From contig NZ_PGUZ01000020.1 of assembly GCF_002860165.1 (NCBI RefSeq), forward strand, positions 1 to 64,000: DNA of 64,000 nt. The letters are read 5' to 3'. The notes below the pieces were generated by a model that saw nothing but the letters and a program-made list of their open reading frames with translations, did no database searches and was not told where the DNA came from. Shown here piece by piece: positions 57,407 to 64,000 of this stretch (position 1 is its first letter; every line of letters begins with the position of its first letter). The translations under genes were made by a program, and so were the position numbers. Source of the DNA: Bacillus sp. V3-13. GTDB taxonomy: Bacteria; Bacillota; Bacilli; Bacillales; Cytobacillaceae.

Positions 57407-57636
57407 CCTTACACCTCCTGTATTATCATTTCATTCATACCGGGCAATAAAAAACTCCATGTCTGATGCAGACATGGAGGAAGTTATACAATAGCCGTTT
57501 CAAAAACGTCTTTAAAATCTATCGTATGACCTCGGCAGGAAATTAAGCCCATCCAGGCACCTGCTGTCTGCGGTACAAATGTATTCATATATTCACAACA
57601 AAAAACATTATAGTACAATGTATTTTTGTTTGTCAA
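57407..57636 (-). promoter_or_regulatory. rplJL promoter and L10 leader with attenuator
   Basis: The promoter is TTGACA (57631-57636), 18 nt, TATAAT (57607-57612). The leader contains the L10-binding pattern GACAGCAGGTGCC...CCTGCCGAGG (about 57530-57570) and then an 11-bp terminator stem CTCCATGTCTG/CAGACATGGAG plus T run (57449-57479). When L10(L12)4 binds, read-through should fall. Confidence 0.85.
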
Positions 57637-57641
57637 CCTGA

Positions 57642-58340
57642 TTATTTAGCTGTAACAGATGCAGGATCAACCTTGATGCCAGGGCCCATTGATGAAGTAA
57701 CAGAAACGTTCTTCATGTATGTTCCTTTTGCAGCGGCAGGTTTAACCTTTAACATTGTATCAAAAATCGTGTTGAAGTTTTCAACAAGCTTGTTGTCTTC
57801 GAAAGATACTTTACCGATTGGAACATGGATGTTTCCATCACGGTCGACACGGTATTCAACTTTACCAGCCTTAATTTCATTTACAGCTCTTTCAACGTCA
57901 AAAGTAACTGTTCCTGTTTTAGGGTTCGGCATTAAGCCTTTAGGACCCAATACGCGGCCAAGCTTACCAACTTCACCCATCATGTCAGGTGTAGCAACGA
58001 TCACATCGAATTCAAACCAACCTTGGTTGATTTTGTTGATGTACTCAGTGTCCCCTACATAGTCAGCTCCTGCAGCTTCTGCTTCTTTTGCCTTTTCGCC
58101 TTTGGCAAAAACAAGAACGCGCTGGGTTTTACCAGTTCCATTAGGAAGCACGACCGCTCCACGGATTTGCTGGTCTGCTTTCTTAGGGTCAACTCCTAAA
58201 CGGAATGCTGCTTCTACAGTTGCGTCAAACTTCACAGTGCTGGTTTTCTTTACAAGCTCGATCGCTTCCCCGATCGGGTACGCTTTCGCACGATCTACAA
58301 GCTTGGCAGCTTCTAAATAGCTCTTACTTTTTTTAGCCAT
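57642..58340 (-). CDS. rplA: 50S ribosomal protein L1
   Basis: L1 forms the mobile stalk that guides E-site tRNA. The ATG at 58340 (GAGGAGG upstream) gives 232 aa starting [19 protein letters not shown]. An in-frame Met 16 codons upstream is not used. The [14 protein letters not shown] motif is present. Confidence 0.97.
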   Translation of the reverse strand: MAKKSKSYLEAAKLVDRAKAYPIGEAIELVKKTSTVKFDATVEAAFRLGVDPKKADQQIRGAVVLPNGTGKTQRVLVFAKGEKAKEAEAAGADYVGDTEYINKINQGWFEFDVIVATPDMMGEVGKLGRVLGPKGLMPNPKTGTVTFDVERAVNEIKAGKVEYRVDRDGNIHVPIGKVSFEDNKLVENFNTIFDTMLKVKPAAAKGTYMKNVSVTSSMGPGIKVDPASVTAK

Positions 58341-58395
58341 TTTGTTTTTTTCCTCCTCGAATGTGGTTTTAGCGGAATAACCTCCCACGAATAAA

Positions 58396-58429
58396 GGTTG
58401 CGAGTGAAACCAAATTCAGCGTCGCAACC
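58396..58429 (-). promoter_or_regulatory. hairpin in the rplK-rplA gap (possible L1 binding site)
   Basis: An 8-bp stem (GGTTGCGA/TCGCAACC) with an 18-nt loop lies 55 bases before rplA. L1 represses its own mRNA in many bacteria, so this may be the target; no comparison has been made. Confidence 0.4.
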
Positions 58430-58460
58430 CCCCGTCAATCCTATTGGATACTCAGCATGA

Positions 58461-58886
58461 TTAGTCTTCGATAACGATACCCATGCTGCGTGCAGTGCCT
58501 TCAACCATGCGCATAGCTGCTTCAACGCTAGCCGCATTTAAATCAGGCATTTTCGATTCAGCAATCTCGCGTACTTTATCACGCTTAACTGTTGCTACTT
58601 TATTACGGTTTGGTTCACCAGAACCGGACTCGATACCAGCTGCTTTCTTAAGAAGAACGGCAGCAGGAGGAGTTTTCGTAATAAATGTAAACGAACGGTC
58701 TTCAAAAACCGTGATTTCAACAGGGATGATTAAACCGGCTTGTTCAGCTGTACGAGCATTAAACTCTTTACAGAACCCCATGATATTAACACCTGCCTGA
58801 CCCAATGCTGGACCAACCGGTGGTGCTGGATTTGCTTTTGCTGCCGGGATTTGCAATTTAACTACCTTAATTACTTTTTTAGCCAC
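58461..58886 (-). CDS. rplK: 50S ribosomal protein L11
   Basis: L11 forms the GTPase-associated centre and is needed for RelA activation. The GTG at 58886 gives 141 aa starting [25 protein letters not shown] lies just upstream. The thiostrepton-related proline-rich N-terminus is wild type. Confidence 0.97.
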   Translation of the reverse strand: MAKKVIKVVKLQIPAAKANPAPPVGPALGQAGVNIMGFCKEFNARTAEQAGLIIPVEITVFEDRSFTFITKTPPAAVLLKKAAGIESGSGEPNRNKVATVKRDKVREIAESKMPDLNAASVEAAMRMVEGTARSMGIVIED

Positions 58887-59015
58887 GAGACACACCTCCT
58901 TAAAGTCCGTGATGTGGTAATAGGGGTTTCCCCTCCCACTCAAGCTTAGTCTTTATATCAATAAAGAACTCGACAAATGTCCAGTCTCTTTGTCCGAGAC
59001 ATACTGACCTATGAA

Positions 59016-59044
59016 ATTCTAACACTTTTCGAAGTTGATTTCAA
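59016..59044 (-). promoter_or_regulatory. rplK promoter
   Basis: TTGAAA (59039-59044), 17 nt, TAGAAT (59016-59021) lies between nusG and rplK. A small stem GTCTC/GAGAC (about 58984-59000) follows in the leader. Confidence 0.65.
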
Positions 59045-59055
59045 GGTTTTTAAGA

Positions 59056-59589
59056 TTATAATTTATCAATTTGCGAAAAGTCCAGCTCGACCGGAGTATC
59101 ACGGCCAAACATATTAACAAGAACCTTCAGCTTCGCTTTGTCTTTATCAATCTCTTCGATGGAACCCGTAAAGTTCGCAAACGGCCCTTCTTTTACTTTC
59201 ACTGTTTCTCCAAGCTCAAAATCAATATCGATGCGTTTTTCATCGACACCCATCCGCTTAAGGATAACCCCAACTTCTTCCGGCAACAGCGGTGTCGGCT
59301 TCGAACCAGACCCGGCCGAGCCAACAAAACCTGTAACACCCGGCGTATTGCGGACCACATACCAGGAATCATCCGTCATGACAATTTCTACTAACACATA
59401 ACCCGGGAAAACCTTGCGTTTAACTACTTTCTTTTTGCCGTTTTTGAAATCCGTTTCTTCTTCTTCCGGAACAACGACCCGGAAGATCTTGTCCTGCATC
59501 CCCATCGACTCAACCCGTTTTTCAAGGTTGGCCTTTACTTTATTTTCATAACCCGAGTACGTATGCACAACATACCAATTTTTTTCCAT
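59056..59589 (-). CDS. nusG: transcription termination/antitermination protein NusG
   Basis: NusG links RNA polymerase to the ribosome and causes pausing in Bacillus. The 177-aa protein has the NGN domain (WYVVHTYSGYENKVKANLEK, FPGYVLVEI) and a C-terminal KOW domain (VKEGPFANFTGSIEEIDKD). GAGGG precedes the ATG. Confidence 0.97.
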   Translation of the reverse strand: MEKNWYVVHTYSGYENKVKANLEKRVESMGMQDKIFRVVVPEEEETDFKNGKKKVVKRKVFPGYVLVEIVMTDDSWYVVRNTPGVTGFVGSAGSGSKPTPLLPEEVGVILKRMGVDEKRIDIDFELGETVKVKEGPFANFTGSIEEIDKDKAKLKVLVNMFGRDTPVELDFSQIDKL

Positions 59590-59684
59590 TGAAGAGGACT
59601 TGTATGTCCTTCCCTCCCTATAATTTTATATAGTCAATTCCCATCGGCTCACTCTTAGTTTGTTTTAAAAATTTTTTCCAAATG

Positions 59685-59704
59685 AAAAAACCCGTTATCC
59701 GGGC
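59685..59704 (-). terminator. terminator-like hairpin between secE and nusG
   Basis: CCCG-GATAA-CGGG followed by TTTTTT on the minus strand lies 52 bases after the secE stop. The stem is short (4-5 bp), so partial termination before nusG is likely. Confidence 0.45.
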
Positions 59705-59755
59705 TTTGCAAAAGAATCCTGCGTTATTCTCCATTATACCATGAGAGCGCAGGGG

Positions 59756-59938
59756 TTATTCAAGAATTAATCGAATCAACTCGGAAATTCCTAAATCCAA
59801 TGCCGCAAAGAAAAGAGCAAAAAATGTAACAGTTGCGATAACTATGATCGTATAGCGGACAAGCTCTCTCCGTTTAGGCCAGCTGACTTTCCTCATCTCA
59901 TGGCCTGTATCACGGAAAAAATTAATTAAGCGCTGCAT
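59756..59938 (-). CDS. secE: preprotein translocase subunit SecE
   Basis: SecE clamps SecY in the translocon. The ATG at 59938 (GGAGG 7 nt upstream) gives the usual short 60-aa Gram-positive form, with MRKVSWPKRRELVRYT and one membrane segment (about 33-55). The longer open frame overlaps rpmG and is not used. Confidence 0.96.
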   Translation of the reverse strand: MQRLINFFRDTGHEMRKVSWPKRRELVRYTIIVIATVTFFALFFAALDLGISELIRLILE

Positions 59939-59994
59939 TTCGTAACCTCCAACTTTCAAGGGATACCTGATGAAATCTATAAAAAAAATAATTG

Positions 59995-60144
59995 CTATTT
60001 TGTTTCGCGATGAATCGTTTGCAATCCACATGTTTTGCAGAATTTCTTCAGCTCCAGGCGTTCAGCCTGATTCTGCTTGTTGCTCGTCGTTGAATAATTA
60101 CGGGATCCGCAAACACTGCAGGCAAGAATCGCTTTTTTTCTCAT
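59995..60144 (-). CDS. rpmG: 50S ribosomal protein L33 (zinc-binding form)
   Basis: This 49-aa gene was found by reading the gap upstream of secE. It starts [20 protein letters not shown] and ends HRETK. Two CxxC pairs (CSVC, CKTC) make it the zinc-containing paralogue. In B. subtilis rpmGB occupies this position. Confidence 0.94.
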   Translation of the reverse strand: MRKKAILACSVCGSRNYSTTSNKQNQAERLELKKFCKTCGLQTIHRETK

Positions 60145-60181
60145 TTCTGGCACCTACTCATTGCATCTTTGCGTCCTTAAA

Positions 60182-60210
60182 AATGTAACATGGCATAAAA
60201 CCAGTGTCAA
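60182..60210 (-). promoter_or_regulatory. promoter of rpmG-secE-nusG
   Basis: TTGACA (60205-60210), 17 nt, TACATT (60182-60187) lies between sigH and rpmG. Confidence 0.65.
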
Positions 60211-60237
60211 TACAAGCTTCAGGCCTGGGCTAAACTG

Positions 60238-60888
60238 CTACAAGGAAAATTCTCTCACTTCAAGATACCTCTCGAGCTTTCTTTTTACACGCTGCAAAGC
60301 ATTATCAATCGATTTCACATGGCGGTTCAGCTCTTCGGAGATCTCCTGATACGATTGGCCATCCAGGTATAAGGCAAGTACTTTTCGTTCGAGATCACTC
60401 AAAAGCTCTGTCATTTTCACTTCGATATGATCAAATTCTTCTTGATTAATAATCAGCTCTTCCGGGTCCATTACTTTTGCCCCGGAAATTACATCCATTA
60501 ACGTCCGGTCGGATTCTTCATCGTAAATGGGCTTGTCCAGTGAAACATAAGAATTGAGCGGAATATGCTTCTGCCTTGTCGCCGTTTTTATGGCGGTAAT
60601 TATTTGTCTCGTGATGCAAAGTTCAGCAAAAGCCTTAAAAGAGGTCAACTTGTCCTCCCTGAAATCGCGAATGGCTTTATACAGGCCAATCATGCCTTCC
60701 TGGACAATATCTTCTTTATCCGCACCGATTAAAAAATAAGACCTGGCTTTTGCGCGCACAAAATTGCGGTATTTGTGGATCAAAAAATCAAGAGCTTCGC
60801 TTTCGCCTTTATGGACCAATTCTACTATTACTTCATCATCAAGCTGGGTATACTTTTCGTTGATTTTCATCCTGAAGTCAGTATTCAC
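60238..60888 (-). CDS. sigH: RNA polymerase sigma factor SigH (Spo0H)
   Basis: Sigma-H starts transcription of early sporulation and competence genes. GTG at 60888 behind GGAGGGG (8 nt) gives 216 aa. Regions 2 (FVRAKARSYFLIGADKEDIVQEGMIG) and 4 (LDGQSYQEISEELNRHVKSIDNALQRVKRKL) are complete, and the protein closely resembles Bacillus SigH throughout. Confidence 0.96.
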   Translation of the reverse strand: MNTDFRMKINEKYTQLDDEVIVELVHKGESEALDFLIHKYRNFVRAKARSYFLIGADKEDIVQEGMIGLYKAIRDFREDKLTSFKAFAELCITRQIITAIKTATRQKHIPLNSYVSLDKPIYDEESDRTLMDVISGAKVMDPEELIINQEEFDHIEVKMTELLSDLERKVLALYLDGQSYQEISEELNRHVKSIDNALQRVKRKLERYLEVREFSL

Positions 60889-60925
60889 ACAGATCCCCTC
60901 CGACTGAAAACGCATAGATAGAAAT

Positions 60926-60955
60926 ATTATACAGTACGAATTTTTTAAGCGTCAA
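60926..60955 (-). promoter_or_regulatory. sigH promoter
   Basis: TTGACG (60950-60955), 18-nt spacer, TATAAT (60926-60931) in the rae1-sigH gap. In B. subtilis sigH is read by sigma-A under AbrB repression, which fits this position. Confidence 0.65.
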
Positions 60956-60961
60956 CCGGCC

Positions 60962-61468
60962 CTATTGTCCGCGGCGCCATTTTTCAAAAATTTCTGCCAC
61001 TTCCTCGCTGAGGGGGATTTTTGACCCCGGCTTCTTTTCTTGAATTTTTTTAACCTTTTTTTCAATTCCTTTTTCAATCATGTTCACTTCGGTCAGCAGC
61101 TCACGCGCCGACTTTCTTAAGGCACCTTGTCCAAAAATCGCCCATTGTTCAGTGAAATCAGAGGTCGCAACATGGATTTGTGTTTTTCTGTTGCTTAGCG
61201 AAATCGCCAATTTTTCAATCCGTTCATCAGCCGTTTCATTTTCCTTTGTAAAAATAACTTCGACCTTATAGTTTTGGTATTTTTTTTCGGTTCCGTGAAC
61301 GTAGTGGGCATCAAAAACTACAATCACTCGATATCCGGTGTACGCTTGATATTCAGCCATCTTTTCGACAAGATGATCTCTTGCCGCGGCTAAATCTTTC
61401 ATCTTTAAACTTTTGAGCTCGGGCCAATCACCGATCATGTTATAGCCGTCAACGATGAGGATATCCAT
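60962..61468 (-). CDS. rae1: ribosome-dependent mRNA endonuclease Rae1 (NYN/PIN-like)
   Basis: Rae1 (YacP) cleaves mRNA in the ribosomal A site. The 168-aa NYN-domain protein has the acidic residues of ILIVDGYNMIGDWPEL and VVFDAHYVHGT, ENETADERIEKLA and HVATSDFTEQ. It is three bases after rlmB. Confidence 0.93.
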   Translation of the reverse strand: MDILIVDGYNMIGDWPELKSLKMKDLAAARDHLVEKMAEYQAYTGYRVIVVFDAHYVHGTEKKYQNYKVEVIFTKENETADERIEKLAISLSNRKTQIHVATSDFTEQWAIFGQGALRKSARELLTEVNMIEKGIEKKVKKIQEKKPGSKIPLSEEVAEIFEKWRRGQ

Positions 61469-61471
61469 GCC

Positions 61472-62215
61472 TTAGCCCTCTATAGGATGCCGCCTGCGAT
61501 ATACCTCATACATGAGAAGGGCAGCTGCCACGGATGCATTTAGTGAGGTTACATGCCCTGCCATCGGCAAATGGATCAGAAAATCACATTTTTCCTTAAT
61601 GAGCCGCCCGATTCCTTTTCCTTCACTGCCAATCACAAGTCCGAGCGGAATTGTTGCATCAAAAGTGCGATAGTCTTCCCTGCCCCTTGCATCGGTGCCG
61701 GCGATCCAGACACCCCGCTCCTTTAGTTCGTCAATTGTTTGCGCCATGTTGGTCACGCGGACGACTGGAACGTACTCGATTGCGCCCGTTGATAATTTCG
61801 CAACCGTTGCAGTTAAACCGACCGCCCTCCTTTTTGGAATGATGATTCCATGGGCTCCGGCTGCATCGGCCGTTCGCATAATCGACCCTAAATTATGCGG
61901 ATCTTCAATTTCATCGAGCAGCAAAAAGAAAGGAGGTTCATTTTTCTTCTCAGCTGCGGTAAATAAATCATCCAATTCAGCATATTGATAGGCCGCCACA
62001 GCAGCGATGACACCCTGGTGGTTTCCTTCCGCCATCTGATCGAGCTTTTTCCTGGGCACAAATTGCACCAATACTTTCGATTCTTTAGCCATTCCGATAA
62101 TTTGCTGCATGGAGCCCTTTTGCGATCCTTCAGCAATAAAAATCTTGTTAATATCCCGCTGTGATTTAAGCGCTTCGATAACCGGATTTTTGCCGATGAT
62201 ATATTCTTCTGTCAC
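61472..62215 (-). CDS. rlmB: 23S rRNA (guanosine-2'-O-)-methyltransferase RlmB (SpoU family)
   Basis: RlmB-type SpoU/SPOUT enzymes methylate a 23S rRNA guanosine. The 247-aa protein has an N-terminal L30-like domain and the trefoil-knot motifs [34 protein letters not shown] and [20 protein letters not shown]. It overlaps mrnC by four bases. Confidence 0.94.
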   Translation of the reverse strand: MTEEYIIGKNPVIEALKSQRDINKIFIAEGSQKGSMQQIIGMAKESKVLVQFVPRKKLDQMAEGNHQGVIAAVAAYQYAELDDLFTAAEKKNEPPFFLLLDEIEDPHNLGSIMRTADAAGAHGIIIPKRRAVGLTATVAKLSTGAIEYVPVVRVTNMAQTIDELKERGVWIAGTDARGREDYRTFDATIPLGLVIGSEGKGIGRLIKEKCDFLIHLPMAGHVTSLNASVAAALLMYEVYRRRHPIEG

Positions 62216-62637
62216 GTCGTTGTTCCTCCTTTCTCGTTTTCAATAAGATCGAAGCAGGCAGAGATAATTTCCTCAAGCCTTTTTTCTTCTCCGGATAAAT
62301 ATAAATAGCCAATCAGCGCTTCAAATGCCGTACTGTAACGATAAGTTTGTACATCCGTGTTTTTCGGAATCGTACCTGACTTCGCGTTTCTTCCCCTCTT
62401 GACTACCGCAGTCTCTTCGGGGCTTAAAAAACAATTCTCAAGAAAGTGATGAATTACCCGGGCCTGGGCTTTTGCCGAGACATACCTGGTTGCTTCCTTC
62501 TGCAAAAAATGCGGCCTCACTTTTCCGCTCTGGAGCAGGTGGTGCCTGACATATAATTCAAAAACCCCGTCGCCCAGATAGGCGAGAGCAAGACTGTTTA
62601 GCTGTTTTTCATCAATTTTATTTTCATAACGAAGCAT
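62212..62637 (-). CDS. mrnC: Mini-ribonuclease 3 (MrnC)
   Basis: MrnC trims 23S rRNA precursors in Bacillus. The 141-aa protein has the RNase III catalytic core ([21 protein letters not shown], and [18 protein letters not shown] later) but no double-stranded-RNA binding domain, which defines this family. Confidence 0.94.
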   Translation of the reverse strand: MLRYENKIDEKQLNSLALAYLGDGVFELYVRHHLLQSGKVRPHFLQKEATRYVSAKAQARVIHHFLENCFLSPEETAVVKRGRNAKSGTIPKNTDVQTYRYSTAFEALIGYLYLSGEEKRLEEIISACFDLIENEKGGTTT

Positions 62638-62644
62638 ATCGAGA

Positions 62645-64000
62645 TCAGCCTCGTTTCCAGCGCGTGCCTTGCGGGGTATCTTCGAGAATGATGTTCATGT
62701 CCTTCAGCTGATCCCTGATTTGATCTGACAGCTGGAAATTCCGGTCCTTTCGGGCTTGATTTCTCTTTTCGATCAACGCTTCAATCTCGTCATCGAGAAG
62801 CTCTTCTTTCCCAAGCGATAACCCGAGAATATCAAAAAGGATCTCAAATTCAGACATAAATGCGTTGATGACCTCTTTTGATGTATTTTTCTCAAGCAAA
62901 TAGTAATTTGCCAGCTTGGAAAGCTCAAATAAAACCGATATCCCATTTGCCGTATTGAAATCGTCATCCATTGCGGCAACGAATTCATGATGAAGCCCGT
63001 TAATCTTGCCAAGCCACTCCTCGTTTTGGTCGGTTAATTCTGAGCTTGCTTCCTTCCGGTGCGCCAGGTTGTGATAAGAGGTCTTGATTCGCTCGAGGCC
63101 CGATTTTGTTTTTTCGAGCAGTTCTTCACTGTAGTTAACCGGGTGGCGGTAATGGACAGAGAGCATGAAAAACCTGAGAACCTGTGGATCATGAACTTTA
63201 ATAATATCGTTCACGAGCACAAAATTCCCGAGCGATTTCGACATCTTCTCATTATCTATATTAATATACCCGTTATGCATCCAGTAGCGGGCAAAAGTTT
63301 TTCCGGTCAGCGCTTCAGACTGGGCAATTTCGTTTTCATGATGCGGAAACGCCAAATCCTGTCCGCCTGCATGAATATCAATCGTATCGCCTAAATATTT
63401 TTTTACCATCGCCGAGCATTCAATATGCCAGCCCGGGCGGCCTTTTCCCCACGGGCTTTCCCACGCAATTTCCCCTTCCTTTGCTTTTTTCCAAAGGGCA
63501 AAGTCCAGGGAATCCTGCTTTTTCTCGCCGGGCTCGATCCGGGCCCCAACGCGAAGCTCATCGATCGATTGATGTGAGAGCTTCCCGTATTCTGTAAACT
63601 TTCTCGTCCGATAATAAACATCGCCATTTGATTCGTAAGCATACCCTTTTTCAATAAGAGCGCTGATAAACTCCAGAATGATATCCATGCTTTCGGTTAC
63701 GCGGGGATGGATATCGGCCCTTTTGCAGCCAAGCGCAGAAACATCTTCAAAATATGCATTAATAAAGCGGTCCGCAATCGCAGGAACTTCTTCACCAAGC
63801 TCCTTTGCAACGCGAATAAGCTTATCATCGACATCGGTAAAATTAGAAACAAATTGAACTTTATAACCGCGGAACTCAAGGTAGCGCCGCACTGTATCAA
63901 ATACGATGGCCGGACGGGCATTGCCGATATGGATGTAATTATAAACAGTTGGCCCGCACACATACATCTTTACTTTTCCTTCTTCCAGCGGGACAAACTC
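62645..64000 (-). CDS. cysS: cysteinyl-tRNA synthetase (5' end beyond window)
   Basis: CysRS charges tRNA-Cys. 451 codons are present; the reading frame stays open to the right edge ([11 protein letters not shown] before the first in-window Met), so about 15 N-terminal residues are outside. [18 protein letters not shown] holds the zinc-binding Cys and HIGN signature, and KMSKSLGNF is the KMSKS loop. Other zinc ligands are in HIECSAM and FPHHENE. It precedes mrnC in the usual Bacillus order. Confidence 0.97.
   Translation of the reverse strand, partial: EFVPLEEGKVKMYVCGPTVYNYIHIGNARPAIVFDTVRRYLEFRGYKVQFVSNFTDVDDKLIRVAKELGEEVPAIADRFINAYFEDVSALGCKRADIHPRVTESMDIILEFISALIEKGYAYESNGDVYYRTRKFTEYGKLSHQSIDELRVGARIEPGEKKQDSLDFALWKKAKEGEIAWESPWGKGRPGWHIECSAMVKKYLGDTIDIHAGGQDLAFPHHENEIAQSEALTGKTFARYWMHNGYINIDNEKMSKSLGNFVLVNDIIKVHDPQVLRFFMLSVHYRHPVNYSEELLEKTKSGLERIKTSYHNLAHRKEASSELTDQNEEWLGKINGLHHEFVAAMDDDFNTANGISVLFELSKLANYYLLEKNTSKEVINAFMSEFEILFDILGLSLGKEELLDDEIEALIEKRNQARKDRNFQLSDQIRDQLKDMNIILEDTPQGTRWKRG

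Overview
The window is chromosomal DNA from an endospore-forming member of the Bacillaceae (Bacillus sensu lato). It carries the pdaB-kbaA-gerD-salA-cwlD sporulation and germination block, sigH, and a Bacillus-type order of cysS-mrnC-rlmB-rae1-sigH-rpmG-secE-nusG, the rplKAJL-rpoBC genes, the str operon and the S10-spc-alpha ribosomal super-operon. Almost everything reads on the minus strand. Spacing, Shine-Dalgarno sequences and TTG/GTG starts are all typical of low-GC Gram-positives. The genus cannot be fixed from this sequence alone.

Layout from left to right. At 1-240 there is the promoter and antitermination leader of a ribosomal RNA operon that runs off the left edge. At 255-5345 lies the sporulation block (an unnamed small gene, pdaB, kbaA, gerD, salA, cwlD, ybaK). 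At 5520-7176 there is a small AT-rich accessory island on the opposite strand, downstream of rpsI: a DUF4062 (TIR/SEFIR-like) protein, an overlapping 62-codon gene, and the 3' remnant of a tyrosine integrase. At 7174-11478 come rpsI, rplM, truA and the ECF-transporter core ecfT-ecfA2-ecfA1. At 11479-12011 there is a gene-free stretch unusually rich in RNA-like stems, ending on the minus strand in a terminator just before ecfA1. At 12012-27181 lies the alpha-spc-S10 cluster with tandem promoters.

At 27322-43050 the usual str/S10 continuity is interrupted by 15.7 kb of sulfur metabolism. One arm (minus strand) is yezD-cysH-cysP-sat-cysC-sulfite reductase-DUF3906-sumT-sirB: sulfate uptake, activation, reduction and siroheme synthesis. 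The other arm (plus strand) is metI-metC-yitJ-metH, which takes sulfur from cysteine into homocysteine and methionine. The arms diverge from a shared 0.7 kb control region. Each starts with its own SAM-I riboswitch, and the cys side has an extra promoter with a possible CymR-type operator.

At 43078-43196 there is an intergenic structured repeat. From 43253 to the right edge follow tuf, fusA, rpsG, rpsL, rplGB, rpoC, rpoB, ybxB, rplL, rplJ, rplA, rplK, nusG, secE, rpmG, sigH, rae1, rlmB, mrnC and the 3' part of cysS.

The items most worth a second look are the DUF4062 two-gene module with its integrase scar beside rpsI, the roughly 300-nt structured RNA candidate upstream of ecfA1, and the divergent double-riboswitch sulfur cluster inserted between tuf and rpsJ.
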